The position numbers and the translations under genes are program-made. Shown piece after piece: positions 25,407 to 34,753 of a stretch of DNA of 64,000 nucleotides; position 1 is the stretch's first letter; each line of letters starts with the position of its first letter. The DNA is from Streptococcus himalayensis. GTDB lineage: Bacteria > Bacillota > Bacilli > Lactobacillales > Streptococcaceae. Where the stretch lies: positions 639,501 to 703,500 of the forward strand of contig NZ_CP016953.1 of NCBI RefSeq assembly GCF_001708305.1. Direction: 5' to 3'. A model generated the notes under the pieces. That model was not told the DNA's origin and did no database searches. It worked only from the letters and a program-made list of their open reading frames with translations.

Positions 25407-27845
25407 TTAATTATTTGTAAATCCAATGGACATCATACTAATAAGGGCAACGTTGTCATCACTTTGACGTTCCAAAGAATGCGCACCACCCCATGAGTTA
25501 ACTGCGAAGTGGAAAGTTTTACCTTCTTGGTCGGCCATCATTGCACGATAATGACCTTTAGATGCTTTCCAACTTTCAAACATACTTTTCGCTAGCCAAC
25601 GTTCGTTTAAAATTTGAAATACACTTACATCGCCGAGGTAATTTAAAGCGTTTTCATTTACGAAGTCAAACATAGCACGTTCGTCTTTTGAATACACGGT
25701 GTGGAAACCACTACCATCCGGACGTTTGTGTTTACCACTTACATCAGCACCATAACGACTTGAACCATAGTGTGCCATTTCCTTCGAACGTTGAGTTGCG
25801 GATTTTTGGAGCACACTATTCTTACCATCGTAGACGGCTTTGGAAAGACCTTTACTTTCACGTTCAGCATTCAACAACTTGAGGAATTCTTCATTCAACT
25901 TATCAAGATCAATGTATTTCATCAATTTGTCAAGCTGCTCCTGTGAAAGGTTATTGGCGCTAGCATAATCCATTGCATAAGGGTTTTTACCATCGACATC
26001 CGCATTAGGGTCCAAACCTAGACGAATTTTTTCCTTTTCATCAAGTGACAGTTGTGCGAAGGTTAGGGCAGACTTAGGAAGTCCTTTATACCATGGAAGG
26101 TCGCGGCCAATCGCCACGTCATCGTCATTCAACAATACAGAAGAGCTAACAGGTGCCGCAGAACGAGTGTTCACGGCTGGAGCCACTGGTTGTACAGGCG
26201 TTGTCACTGCTGGTTCCACAGGAGCTGGAGCTGGTGTAACTACCGGACGTTTCTTCGTACCTTTGTAGATGATGGTGTTTTTCGCTTCCACACGTTCTAC
26301 GACACGACGAGAAACTTCCGTTTTTTGACCGGTCAAGCCACTCACATTGTACGTCACTTCGTAAACCACGTAACCATCTTTACCTTCTTCCGTACGAGTT
26401 TCACCTTCAAACAAGTTATTATCAAAAGATGTCACCGTACCATGTGAGATGTGGTCCGTGATACGACGTGTTTCCGTGGTATCTTTTGGAGCTTCAAAGC
26501 TACCAATTGCCACGATTTTCGCCACGGCTGGTCGGCTACTTACCTGTTTACGGTTGATTTCCTTACGAACACCCGTCTTAAGGTCAACTTCAGAGGTTAC
26601 TTCGTAAACATCCTCGCCATCCTTACCATTTTGAATGACCTTCATCTGACCTTTTGGAAGGGTCACATCATTGATAGTCGTTGTTTCAAATGGTGTAGTG
26701 CTCGTTACACGGTTCGTAACGATCTGGATGCGTTTCTTCGTACCGTATTTCACGACCTTGTTGACAAGGCTATTATCCGCTTGTTCATCAACCTTAAGAC
26801 GAGAAATTTCATCCCCCTTGTAGTTGTAGTTAACGACAAACTTAACGGTTAGAACACCATCTTTACCGTCAACGGCAACAACTTCATCACCTTCAAAGAG
26901 TGTGTCATCGGCTTCACGAATAGTGCTAAATGGAATTGGTTCTTTTTCGAAAACGTCACGACTTGACACAATCTTCATTGGGTCTTTTTCATCAATTTTA
27001 GATGCTGACGGTTTATCATTTGGTTCAAGTGGTACATTAACTTTAGGTGCTAATGGTTCACTAGGAACAGTCGGTTCAACTGGTTTAGGTAATCTATCAG
27101 GATCATTTGGTTCTGCATGAGATGGACTATAGACATAAGTTGGCTCATTATAAATCGGCACGTCAACTTTAGGTTTGTCAAAGATGTTATCACCATACTC
27201 GTCGATATGTGCGGGTTCAATTTTCATGACGCCATTAGCATACACACGAGCCATTGATTCCGAGCGAGCGCGGTCAACACCTGCACTTGGCATCGTGTAG
27301 TTTACGTTTAAAAGATAATGGGGTTTTAGCATATTCAGCACAGTTGTTTTTGGTGCCACTGCAGTTAGCTCATCAACGATGGCTTTCACACCACGGCTTT
27401 GTATGGCCGCTTTAGCACGCTCTGCCTTTTGTTCTTCCGTGATATTTTTCCAATCGCCGTCTTGCTCTTGAAGGACGGTCACGGATTTGTCCCCATTTTG
27501 GAAGGCGAGGATTTTATTTTCCGCATCGATATACAGCTGATGACCAGCGACAATCGCATGTGCATCGCCGATGTTATTGATGGATTGGAGGGCTTCTACA
27601 GAAATCCCAGAAGCAGCTGAAATGGCAGAAAGGGTATCTCCCCATTTAACCGTGTACATGTGGTTGGCAGCGACTTCTTTTTCCAAGTCTGCGCGAATCT
27701 CCGTCACCGAGCGAGCAGTCCACTCCTCTGCATGGACTTCTTCAGCAGAAGCAAAAGCAGCACCCCCCAAGGCAGCGATCATCGCTCCGACAAAGAGGAG
27801 TTTCCCTGTTCGTGTTTTACGAATCTTATAAATCGTGTTTCTCAT
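25407..27845 (-). CDS. Secreted LysM - three G5 - CAP domain protein
   Basis: 812 residues from ATG 27845 (GAAAGGAAAG upstream; GTG 27866 is rejected). Order: signal peptide (KIRKTRTGKLLFVGAMIAAL...ASAEEVHA), LysM domain (YTVKWGDTLSAISAASGISVEALQSIN, ~50-95), a spacer, a Pro-rich linker (~225-275), three G5-like domains (~290-545: FSTIREADDTLFEGDEVV, FETTTINDVTLPKGQ, ETRRITDHISHGTVTSF), a Pro/Val linker, and a C-terminal CAP/SCP domain (LNAERESKGLSKAVYD...GFHTVY...WGGAHSLERQSDDN). LysM binds peptidoglycan, and there is no LPXTG signal, so it is held by LysM or released. Function of CAP domains in bacteria is unsettled. Confidence 0.85.
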   Translation of the reverse strand: MRNTIYKIRKTRTGKLLFVGAMIAALGGAAFASAEEVHAEEWTARSVTEIRADLEKEVAANHMYTVKWGDTLSAISAASGISVEALQSINNIGDAHAIVAGHQLYIDAENKILAFQNGDKSVTVLQEQDGDWKNITEEQKAERAKAAIQSRGVKAIVDELTAVAPKTTVLNMLKPHYLLNVNYTMPSAGVDRARSESMARVYANGVMKIEPAHIDEYGDNIFDKPKVDVPIYNEPTYVYSPSHAEPNDPDRLPKPVEPTVPSEPLAPKVNVPLEPNDKPSASKIDEKDPMKIVSSRDVFEKEPIPFSTIREADDTLFEGDEVVAVDGKDGVLTVKFVVNYNYKGDEISRLKVDEQADNSLVNKVVKYGTKKRIQIVTNRVTSTTPFETTTINDVTLPKGQMKVIQNGKDGEDVYEVTSEVDLKTGVRKEINRKQVSSRPAVAKIVAIGSFEAPKDTTETRRITDHISHGTVTSFDNNLFEGETRTEEGKDGYVVYEVTYNVSGLTGQKTEVSRRVVERVEAKNTIIYKGTKKRPVVTPAPAPVEPAVTTPVQPVAPAVNTRSAAPVSSSVLLNDDDVAIGRDLPWYKGLPKSALTFAQLSLDEKEKIRLGLDPNADVDGKNPYAMDYASANNLSQEQLDKLMKYIDLDKLNEEFLKLLNAERESKGLSKAVYDGKNSVLQKSATQRSKEMAHYGSSRYGADVSGKHKRPDGSGFHTVYSKDERAMFDFVNENALNYLGDVSVFQILNERWLAKSMFESWKASKGHYRAMMADQEGKTFHFAVNSWGGAHSLERQSDDNVALISMMSIGFTNN

Positions 27846-28140
27846 ATCTTTCCTTTCTTTTTTCACATTCGATTACCGACATAGACATTTCTATAGACAC
27901 TAGCTCATTTTCTCTCCCGCCTCCTTTCCTTCATTCTTGTGAACAAATCACAAACGTTCCATTAAACGTTCGTTATTTGGAACACCTATAAATACAAAAA
28001 ATCCACCCCTTCAATGCCTGATAGCACTGATGGGATGGCTTCTACTTATCTTATTTTTAGGCTGTTTCGACAGACGAACGTTTATCGAAACATCTCAACA
28101 CCAATATTTTACCATAAAAAGATGGAAAATCAAGTTATTT
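27846..28140. promoter_or_regulatory. Region with repeated AAACGTTC sites and a TGTTTCGA inverted repeat
   Basis: Between the LysM-CAP gene and a serine recombinase. AAACGTTCC (27952), AAACGTTCG (27964) and, inverted, CGAACGTTT (28075-28083). The last lies inside a perfect inverted repeat TGTTTCGA (28063-28070) / TCGAAACA (28085-28092). Such clustered inverted half-sites are what a resolvase/invertase site looks like, or they are operator sites for the CAP gene. Confidence 0.45.
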
Positions 28141-28749
28141 TCATTGTTTTTTTGATTTCAACTCCACTTGATTGCGACAGATGACATTGTAAATCGTAGA
28201 GGTCGAAACCTGTACTTTTTTAGCAATAGCGCGGACGGAGAGCTCGTTTGCTTGGTAGAGGGCTATGATTTGTTCCTCTTTTTCCTTGCCAATGCCTTTA
28301 TTGCCCAGCTTGACCCCTTTTTCACGCGCCTTTTGCAGCCCCTCCTTGGTTCGCATGCAGATATTTTCCAGCTCCATCTCTGCCACATAGCCCAAAAGGA
28401 TACAAAGGAGCTTGCCTGTCGGGCTGGTCGTTTCGATATTTTCTTTGACGCTAATCAGAGAAATGCCATATCGATTGAAGTCTTCAATCATCGCAAGCAG
28501 CGTCAGCATCTTTCGAGTTAGCCGATCCAGCTTATAAATCATGAAGCTGACCTCTACGCCTGATTGACTGAGTTCCTTGGCAAGAGTGAGGGCTTCTTGG
28601 AGCTGGGGTCTATCATCGTCACTTCCAGACTGCTTTTCATAAAAGACCTTGTCACAGCTCTCTAGGGCCGAGCGTTGCACTTCCAGTCCCAATTCCTGCC
28701 GATTATCCATTGAACTTACACGTGCATATCCAATTCTTATCTTATCCAT
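28141..28749 (-). CDS. Serine recombinase (resolvase/invertase family)
   Basis: 202 residues. N-terminal catalytic domain with the nucleophile in IGYARVSSMDN (Ser ~11), IYKLDRLTRKML with the active Arg residues, and AEMELENICMRTKEGL; a C-terminal helix-turn-helix (SVRAIAKKVQVSTSTIYNVI) for DNA binding. This is the short resolvase/invertase type, not a large integrase. It has GGAGG before its ATG and no transposase beside it. It may be a relic of a transposon or plasmid, or an active site-specific enzyme on the sites just downstream. Confidence 0.9.
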   Translation of the reverse strand: MDKIRIGYARVSSMDNRQELGLEVQRSALESCDKVFYEKQSGSDDDRPQLQEALTLAKELSQSGVEVSFMIYKLDRLTRKMLTLLAMIEDFNRYGISLISVKENIETTSPTGKLLCILLGYVAEMELENICMRTKEGLQKAREKGVKLGNKGIGKEKEEQIIALYQANELSVRAIAKKVQVSTSTIYNVICRNQVELKSKKQ

Positions 28750-28802
28750 GTTATGGCCTCCTTGATATTCTCATCTATAGTGTAGAGGATTTTGCCAAAA
28801 AG

Positions 28803-28830
28803 AAAAAGCCCTTTGTCAAAGACAAAGAGA
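28803..28830 (-). terminator. Terminator after yitT
   Basis: On the minus strand CTTTGTC-TTT-GACAAAG followed by GGCTTTTT (plus 28805-28827). Confidence 0.7.
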
Positions 28831-28846
28831 TTTTGTGAGTGATTTT

Positions 28847-29788
28847 CTAGTTTTCTTCTTCGACAAAGCGGCCCAAGATATGGACATTGTCTGAGACTGA
28901 GACAAAGGCGTGGGGGTCTGTTTTTTGCATGATTTGCTTGAATTCTGCATATTCAGCCCGCGTGATGATGGTGATGAGCACGGCTTTTTGCTCATGATTG
29001 TAGGTGCCTTCAGCACCGTGAATCATGGTCGCTCCACGATGAAGCCGAGTATGGATTTTCTTAATCACTTGCTCGGGGTGATTGGTGATAATCATGGCCT
29101 GCATCCGCTTTTGCTTGGTAAAGACCGCATCTGTCACACGGCTAGAGACAAAAATCGTAATCATGGAGTAAAGGGCGTATTTCCAGCCAAAGGTCACCCC
29201 TGCAATCAGCATGATGGTGCCATTGACCAAGAGAGAGATACTGCCGACATTTTTTCCCGTACGCTTGCGAATGGTCAAGCTCACGATGTCTGTCCCGCCA
29301 CTCGAGATATTGGAACGCAGGGCAAAGCCAATCCCAGCACCCAAGACCACACCCCCAAAAAGGGCATTGATAATCGGGTCATTGGTCAAGGTCACCTCTG
29401 GCACCAGCTGGATGAAGAAGGAACTCATCGAAACCGTGATAAAGGTAAAAATGGTAAACTTGTGGCCAATCTGGTACCAAGCCAGCACCATCAAGGGCAG
29501 ATTGATGAGGTAAAAGGTCACAGAGACGGGCAGATTGACCCCTAAAAAGCGGCTGCTGAGCGCTGAGATAATCTGGGATAGACCCGTCGCCCCACTGGCA
29601 TAGACATGCCCAGGTTGAAAGAAGAAATTGACCGCCACTGCGGATAAAAAACCGTAGAGGATGGAAGCCGAAATCTTCTCATCATATTTCTCTTTCGAGA
29701 TGCTCTGGAGGACACGAAAGAGCTTAAACCGCCGTGTTCTTCGGCGCACTAGATAGCGAAAACGCCTGTATAATTTACTTTTCTTCAT
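28847..29788 (-). CDS. yitT: YitT-family membrane protein
   Basis: 313 residues; five to six membrane segments in the N-terminal 200 residues ([27 protein letters not shown]..., [26 protein letters not shown]) and a C-terminal DUF2179 domain ([49 protein letters not shown]). Function is not established; the family is widespread in Firmicutes. Its start overlaps the end of aspS by 14 bases, so expression is probably coupled to aspS. Confidence 0.88.
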   Translation of the reverse strand: MKKSKLYRRFRYLVRRRTRRFKLFRVLQSISKEKYDEKISASILYGFLSAVAVNFFFQPGHVYASGATGLSQIISALSSRFLGVNLPVSVTFYLINLPLMVLAWYQIGHKFTIFTFITVSMSSFFIQLVPEVTLTNDPIINALFGGVVLGAGIGFALRSNISSGGTDIVSLTIRKRTGKNVGSISLLVNGTIMLIAGVTFGWKYALYSMITIFVSSRVTDAVFTKQKRMQAMIITNHPEQVIKKIHTRLHRGATMIHGAEGTYNHEQKAVLITIITRAEYAEFKQIMQKTDPHAFVSVSDNVHILGRFVEEEN

Positions 29789-31529
29789 GGCTTTCTACAT
29801 GTAGAGACAATTCGTCTAATTGTTTGGCAGATACAGGGCTTGGTGCCTGTGTCATTGGGTCTGAAGCCTTATTATTCTTAGGAAAGGCGATGACTTCACG
29901 GATATTTTCTTCGCCAGCAAGGAGCATGACAAAGCGGTCCAAACCAAGGGCTAGGCCTCCATGTGGTGGAAAACCGTAGTCCATGGCTTCTAGCAGGAAG
30001 CCAAATTGCTCATGGGCTTCTTCGTTTGAAAAGCCAAGAGCTTTAAACATCCGCTCTTGCAGGTCTTTTTGGTTAATCCGCAGGCTTCCCCCACCGAGCT
30101 CATAGCCATTTAGCACGATGTCGTAGGCAATGGCACGGACCTTACTCAAATCGCCTTCAAGCTCATGGCTGGTTTCTGCTTGTGGCAAAGTAAATGGATG
30201 GTGGGCACTCATATAGCGGCTTTCTTCCTCAGACCATTCAAACATTGGCCAGTCGACAACCCAAAGGAAGTGAAAGGCTTCTGTATCAATCAAGTCTAAT
30301 TCTTTAGCAATTCGTAAACGAAGAGCACCGAGCGTCGCATGGGCAACCTCTGGCGTATCGGCCACAAAGAGCACCAAGTCATTTTCAGCCAAGTCCAAAG
30401 CCTCTGTCAAGCTGTCTGACACAGCTGTTAGGAATTTCGCCACAGGGCCATTGAGACTGCCTTCTGTGTATTTGACCCATGCAAGGCCTTTGGCTCCATA
30501 CTGCTTAGCCTGCTCTGTCATCTTGTCGATGTCCTTGCGAGAATAGCGGTCCGCAGCATTTTTGACAACGATGGCTTTCACGACCGATGCTTCCGCAAAG
30601 ACTTTGAAGTCCAAGCCACGCACCAAGGCTGTCACATCTTGCAACAACATCTCAAACCGCGTATCTGGCTTGTCACTGCCGTAGAGATTCATCGCGTCAT
30701 CGTACTTCATCCGAGGGAAAGGTAGGCTCACTTCGATGCCCTTAGTATCCTTCATCACCTTGGCAATCAAGCCCTCAACGATGTCTTGAATTTCTTGCTC
30801 ATCTAGGAAAGACGTTTCCAAATCGACCTGTGTAAACTCAGGCTGACGATCTCCGCGTAAGTCCTCATCACGGAAACATTTGACGATTTGGTAGTAGCGG
30901 TCAAAACCAGCATTCATCAAGAGCTGCTTGGTGATTTGCGGACTTTGCGGAAGTGCATAGAAATGCCCTTCGTGAACCCGACTTGGCACCAAATAATCCC
31001 GTGCCCCTTCTGGCGTTGACTTAGACAGAAACGGGGTTTCCACATCGATAAACTCTAAAGCATCCAAATAATTGCGGATGCTGTGGGTCACTTTCGCCCG
31101 CAATTTGAGATTGTCCAGCATCTCTGGACGACGCAGGTCCAAATAACGGTAGCGAAGGCGTGTATCATCGCTGATTTCCACCCCATCCTTGATTTCAAAC
31201 GGCGTTGTTTTCGCTGTGTTCAGCACTGTGATGGCTGTCACATGCAATTCCACCTGACCAGTCGGCAACTTATCATTGGCTTGCTCACGCTGGGCTACAA
31301 GACCAGTCACCTCAAGGACATACTCACTACGCAAGCTCTCGGCTGTCTCCATGACACTGGCAGAAGCACTCTCTGGATTGATAACCAGCTGCATGATCCC
31401 TTCACGGTCACGAAGGTCAATGAAAATCAAGCCTCCCAAGTCACGACGGCGAGCAACCCATCCTTTCAAGGTAATTTCTTGACCGACATGTTCCGCCCGA
31501 ACACGCCCCGCATACATTGAACGTTTCAT
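29775..31529 (-). CDS. aspS: Aspartyl-tRNA synthetase
   Basis: Class IIb synthetase, 584 residues, charging tRNA-Asp. N-terminal OB fold ([29 protein letters not shown]), class II motifs [45 protein letters not shown] and [28 protein letters not shown]; the bacterial GAD insertion is present. Length is normal. It shares a message with yitT downstream; hisS lies upstream on the same strand but is separated by a csRNA and two small genes, so it is not one operon. Confidence 0.96.
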   Translation of the reverse strand: MKRSMYAGRVRAEHVGQEITLKGWVARRRDLGGLIFIDLRDREGIMQLVINPESASASVMETAESLRSEYVLEVTGLVAQREQANDKLPTGQVELHVTAITVLNTAKTTPFEIKDGVEISDDTRLRYRYLDLRRPEMLDNLKLRAKVTHSIRNYLDALEFIDVETPFLSKSTPEGARDYLVPSRVHEGHFYALPQSPQITKQLLMNAGFDRYYQIVKCFRDEDLRGDRQPEFTQVDLETSFLDEQEIQDIVEGLIAKVMKDTKGIEVSLPFPRMKYDDAMNLYGSDKPDTRFEMLLQDVTALVRGLDFKVFAEASVVKAIVVKNAADRYSRKDIDKMTEQAKQYGAKGLAWVKYTEGSLNGPVAKFLTAVSDSLTEALDLAENDLVLFVADTPEVAHATLGALRLRIAKELDLIDTEAFHFLWVVDWPMFEWSEEESRYMSAHHPFTLPQAETSHELEGDLSKVRAIAYDIVLNGYELGGGSLRINQKDLQERMFKALGFSNEEAHEQFGFLLEAMDYGFPPHGGLALGLDRFVMLLAGEENIREVIAFPKNNKASDPMTQAPSPVSAKQLDELSLHVESHEEK

Positions 31530-31609
31530 TCTTTTTTCTCCAAACTTTTATTTCTTCTCTCTATTTTACCATAAAAAATACCCAAAAGGAGCCGTCATTC
31601 TCTAAATTC

Positions 31610-31637
31610 TTGCAATCTATTTTGAAAGCAGTATAAT
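31610..31637 (+). promoter_or_regulatory. Promoter of the 62-residue membrane protein gene
   Basis: TTGCAA (31610-31615), 16 bases, TATAAT (31632-31637); AAAGGAGG then leads to ATG 31664. Confidence 0.7.
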
Positions 31638-31663
31638 GGAGAAAAATGCAAAGGAGGCTCTCG

Positions 31664-31852
31664 ATGCACACAAAATCTTGGCAAAAATATCTCGTTTTAC
31701 TTCTGATTTGGATCCTTGCGAGACGGATTTGGTTCGCCCTTAGTCATGGAGATGTTTTGTTTGATTGGCTAGGCGATTGGGCCATTCCTATGATTGCAGG
31801 GGTGAGCTATGGACTTTACAAACTCATCCAAAGCAAAAAAGGAACGAGGTAA
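31664..31852 (+). CDS. Small membrane protein, function unknown
   Basis: 62 residues starting MHTKSWQKYLVLLLIWILA; two hydrophobic stretches (YLVLLLIWILARRIWFAL and WAIPMIAGVSYGLYKLI) and a basic end. A clear promoter, AAAGGAGG ribosome binding site and a terminator overlapping the stop codon show it is a real single-gene unit. I do not recognise the family. Confidence 0.7.
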   Translation: MHTKSWQKYLVLLLIWILARRIWFALSHGDVLFDWLGDWAIPMIAGVSYGLYKLIQSKKGTR

Positions 31853-31873
31853 TCCCTCTCGTTCCTCTTGTCA
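31842..31873 (+). terminator. Terminator overlapping the small membrane protein stop codon
   Basis: GGAACGAG and CTCGTTCC pair around the stop codon region and are followed by TCTTG; a weak T-run. Confidence 0.6.
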
Positions 31874-31988
31874 GCCTGTGATAAACTTCAATCAGCGTTA
31901 TCTAGTCGTAAAATAGGAGCTAATCACCGTGTTTTAGCTTCTAATGCATGTATGGATAAAGGGGCTGGGCAAAAACTAGCTTCGAAAT

Positions 31989-32053
31989 AAAACCACACAG
32001 TGATTTCACACTTGAAAGCAATCAAGAAGTGAGAATGACAGTGTGGTTTTTGA
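31989..32053. terminator. Large imperfect hairpin between convergent small genes
   Basis: AAACCACAC near 31990 pairs with GTGTGGTTT near 32040, and inside CACACTT/AAGTGAG adds a second stem. A's before and T's after let it work for both converging genes. Confidence 0.6.
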
Positions 32054-32099
32054 TTTTTAGTGATTATAGAAGCCAAGTTCTTGGCAGTAGGAGTGTTTC

Positions 32100-32297
32100 C
32101 TACTCTTTTTTGTCCTCTTCTGGACGCAGCAATTCCAACATATAGCCGCCCACAAAGCGAACAAGGCCCGCTACCAAGCCTAAGAGCGGTGCCAAATAGA
32201 CATAGAAAAAATCACCGCGGATGATCCAACACAAGACCCCAATCAAGATAAATAGAACGAGCGCTTGGAGCACAGCTGCAAAAATTACCTGTTTCAT
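32100..32297 (-). CDS. Small membrane protein, function unknown
   Basis: 65 residues from ATG 32297, chosen because GGAGGAAAC lies 5-8 bases before it (two longer in-frame starts exist up to 32336). Two membrane segments (VIFAAVLQALVLFILIGVLCWII and YLAPLLGLVAGLVRFVGGYML) and an acidic-basic tail. TATAAT on the minus strand (32322-32317) directly after the csRNA terminator gives it a promoter of its own. Confidence 0.65.
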   Translation of the reverse strand: MKQVIFAAVLQALVLFILIGVLCWIIRGDFFYVYLAPLLGLVAGLVRFVGGYMLELLRPEEDKKE

Positions 32298-32333
32298 CGT
32301 TTCCTCCATTTTCCCTATTATACCGATTTCCCA

Positions 32334-32427
32334 CAAAAAAAGCCACCAGATTGGGTGACTTTTATGGGAGATTATTATGAAAAAGTTTAGGATTCTATCA
32401 AATAAAGTTAGGAGGTCTTTACTTGAT
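32334..32427 (-). ncRNA. Second CiaR-dependent small RNA (csRNA), about 94 nt
   Basis: Reading the minus strand, transcription should start near 32427. The RNA has a 5' stem (ATCAAGTAAAG / CTTTATTTGAT), an unpaired stretch TTTTTCATAATAATCTCCC identical over 19 bases to csRNA 1, and a terminator (AGTCACC / GGTGGCT) with a run of seven T's at 32340-32334. It belongs to the same family as the RNA at 9195-9287 and should share targets with it. Confidence 0.85.
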
Positions 32428-32433
32428 GGTCTT

Positions 32434-32466
32434 ATTATAGCGGTGCTAGCTTAAAATTTCCTTAAG
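32434..32466 (-). promoter_or_regulatory. CiaR-type promoter of csRNA 2
   Basis: On the minus strand: CTTAAG-N5-TTTAAG (32466-32450), 10 bases, TATAAT (32439-32434). Identical geometry to the csRNA 1 promoter. Confidence 0.82.
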
Positions 32467-32589
32467 CTTTTGTTGGGGAAAAAAACTTTTTTATCTAAGC
32501 ATCTTTGAAGGCTGGATAGTAGCTCTGACAGGGCTGTTTCTTGGCACTTGTAGGAGTAAATCAGCTATTTTTAGAATCTGTATTCATAC

Positions 32590-32748
32590 CATCACAAGTT
32601 CCTTAAAATAAGATAAATTTGCGAAAATTTCACAAATTTATCTTTCTAGGATGTTGAACAGTCAGTATCACAGAGGTCGCTTTGGTGAAATGCTCACACA
32701 TTAATCGTTTTTTAAAGCATTATGACATGGTGAATACAGGTTTTTAGT
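32590..32748 (-). repeat. Intergenic repeat flanking hisS, downstream copy
   Basis: On the minus strand it reads CCTGTATTCACCATGTCATA, ATGCTTTAAAA, ...TGTTCAACATCCTAG...AAATTTGTGAAATTTTC. The same words in the same order are at 34225-34345 on the plus strand, so hisS is enclosed by an inverted repeat pair of ~120-155 bases (roughly 70% alike by eye). It overlaps the end of hisS by a few bases. The 32467-32589 remainder shows no gene. Confidence 0.55.
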
Positions 32749-34021
32749 TTATTTTTTCAAAGATTTCTTTAAAATTCCCTGTTAGTTCAGCGAGGCTCAC
32801 CGTGATTTCTTCGCGTGTTTGATTGTTTTTAACCGTCACTTGACCTTGCTCGACCTCGCTGTCGCCAAGGGCGATAACTGTCTTCGCGTTGAGCTGATCA
32901 GCTGACTTGAACTGAGCCTTGAGTTTTCGACCTAAGTAATCTCGTTCCACCTTAAAGCCTTGATTGCGGAGGGCTTGGGTGATTTCCAAAGCCTTACCGT
33001 TCACTTCTTGCCCCAAAACAGCGATATACACATCCAGTCCTTGTGCCACAGGTAGTTCAACCCCTTGCTTGTCAAGAACGAGGAGCAAACGCTCCATTCC
33101 CATGCCAAAGCCAAAACCTGGTGTTGCCGGGCCGTCAAAATACTCGACCAAGCCATCATAGCGACCACCCGCACAGATGGTCAACTCACTGCCTGATACC
33201 TCCGTGATAAATTCAAAAATGGTGTGGTTGTAGTAGTCCAAGCCACGAACCATATTGGTATCAATAACGTAGGCAATTCCAAGACTATCAAGCATGGCAC
33301 GCACGCTATCAAAATGTGCCTGACTTTCCTCATCCAAATAATCCAAGATTGACGGTGCATTCTCAACTGCTGCCTTATCCTCTTTTTCCTTGCTATCTAG
33401 CACACGCAGCGGATTTTCCTCCAAACGGCGTTGGCTATCTTTTGACAAGGTCTCCTTCAACGGCGTTAAATAATCAATCAAGGCCTTGCGGTAAGCAGCA
33501 CGGCTAGCACTATTTCCCAAGGTATTCAAGTGCAGTGTAATGTTTTGAATGCCGATTTCCTTGAAGAATTGTGCCGCCATGGCAATGGTTTCCACATCTG
33601 TTGCAGGGTTGCTAGAGCCAAAGCACTCCACCCCAATCTGGTGAAATTCACGCAAGCGTCCTGCCTGTGGACGCTCATAGCGAAACATAGAGCCCATGTA
33701 GTACAATTTCACCGGTTTTTGGACTTCTGGTGCAAAAAGTTTATTTTCCACATACGAGCGGACGACTGGGGCTGTTCCTTCTGGCCGAAGCGTGATATGG
33801 CGGTCACCCTTGTCATAGAAATCATACATTTCCTTGCTGACGATGTCCGTCGTATCTCCGACCGAACGGCTAATCACCTCATAATGCTCGAAAATCGGCG
33901 TGCGAATTTCTTGGTAATTGTACTTGCCAAAGGTCTTACGGGCAAATGCTTCTACATACTGCCACTTGGCAGATTCTTTTGGTAAAATATCTTGGGTTCC
34001 TTTAGGTTTTTGTAATTTCAT
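32744..34021 (-). CDS. hisS: Histidyl-tRNA synthetase
   Basis: Class IIa synthetase, 425 residues, charging tRNA-His. Starts [13 protein letters not shown]; motifs [71 protein letters not shown] and [13 protein letters not shown], then the anticodon-binding domain ([11 protein letters not shown]...). Length is normal. It is flanked on both sides by copies of an intergenic repeat. Confidence 0.96.
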   Translation of the reverse strand: MKLQKPKGTQDILPKESAKWQYVEAFARKTFGKYNYQEIRTPIFEHYEVISRSVGDTTDIVSKEMYDFYDKGDRHITLRPEGTAPVVRSYVENKLFAPEVQKPVKLYYMGSMFRYERPQAGRLREFHQIGVECFGSSNPATDVETIAMAAQFFKEIGIQNITLHLNTLGNSASRAAYRKALIDYLTPLKETLSKDSQRRLEENPLRVLDSKEKEDKAAVENAPSILDYLDEESQAHFDSVRAMLDSLGIAYVIDTNMVRGLDYYNHTIFEFITEVSGSELTICAGGRYDGLVEYFDGPATPGFGFGMGMERLLLVLDKQGVELPVAQGLDVYIAVLGQEVNGKALEITQALRNQGFKVERDYLGRKLKAQFKSADQLNAKTVIALGDSEVEQGQVTVKNNQTREEITVSLAELTGNFKEIFEKIN

Positions 34022-34102
34022 CCGTTTTTATCCTTTTCAGAGTGTCATTGTCCCTATTTTATCATATTTCAAGGAACAAGAAAAGCTAGAGTTTAGATTT
34101 CA

Positions 34103-34132
34103 TTGACAGACGATTAACCATTTTGCTATAAT
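34103..34132 (+). promoter_or_regulatory. Strong orphan promoter
   Basis: TTGACA (34103-34108), 18 bases, TATAAT (34127-34132) with an extended -10 TG. It is the best consensus promoter in this region, points away from hisS and has no gene within 600 bases. Confidence 0.75.
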
Positions 34133-34138
34133 AGAATT

Positions 34139-34205
34139 GTTCGAAAACTTGACGAATTACTGTTAAGCCGAGCAGGATAGCTGAGTTTTAATCTGCTCTT
34201 GTTTT
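34139..34205 (+). ncRNA. Candidate small RNA of about 67 nt
   Basis: From the predicted start of the orphan promoter to a hairpin GAGCAG (34170-34175) / CTGCTC (34193-34198) followed by TTGTTTT. No open frame of note is inside. It may be an sRNA or the attenuated leader of something lost. I do not recognise a family. Confidence 0.45.
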
Positions 34206-34224
34206 AACTTCCAAACAAATCTAA

Positions 34225-34345
34225 GAACCTGTGTTCACCGTGTCATAATGCTTTAAAAGACAATCTGTGATAATACTGGCTTTTCAACATCCTAGGAAGC
34301 TAAAATTGTGAAATGTTCACAAATTCTTCTTATGTTAATCAAAAT
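34225..34345 (+). repeat. Intergenic repeat flanking hisS, upstream copy
   Basis: GAACCTGTGTTCACCGTGTC, ATGCTTTAAAA, TTCAACATCCTAG, AAATTGTGAAATGTTCAC; inverted partner at 32590-32748. The terminal word also recurs, inverted, at 34704-34722 (GGTGTGAATACAGGTTCT). Confidence 0.55.
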
Positions 34346-34389
34346 CTAACTAAATAGCGAAATCGCAGATAGAACTAGAGGTTACGCTG

Positions 34390-34690
34390 GGGAGTGGGAC
34401 AAAAGTGTCCAGCCTCAATCCCTTTATAGATTTAACAATTTGACGCAGTAGTTGTCGGATTTTAAAACATTGATCAATCAACATTCTACAAATCGCGTCA
34501 ACCTTGCGGGGGTGGGAGTAACCTAATCGAGTGGCTTCGTTTAGCCCGAACTTAGAAAGAAGTGAGGATAATCGATTTCTACGAAATCACGATTTTTATC
34601 TCACTCCCTTATTTCCAACCTTCAACAGTCCGCTGGACTGTTAAAGCAAGGTGAGTTAACGACACCTAGATTTTGATTTTTGACGAGTAT
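34390..34690. repeat. Repeat mosaic, copy B
   Basis: Starts with a GAG.GGGACAAAAGTGTCCAGCCTC hairpin-type word like 24722-24748, then TTTGACGCA and CAATCAACA, and ends with TTCAACAGTCCGCTGGACTGTT and AGATTTTGATTTTTGACGAGTA, the reverse of copy A at 7095. It fills most of the 34022-34753 gap together with the orphan promoter and the hisS repeat. No gene seen. Confidence 0.6.
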
Positions 34691-34753
34691 GAAAGAGCCT
34701 ATGATGGTGTGAATACAGGTTCTAATAAAACAAAACTCCGCAGGAGGCATACT

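Noticed and set aside
34673..34753. Longer start of the GNAT protein
   Set aside because: The extra residues are encoded by the intergenic repeat; ATG 34754 has a proper ribosome site.
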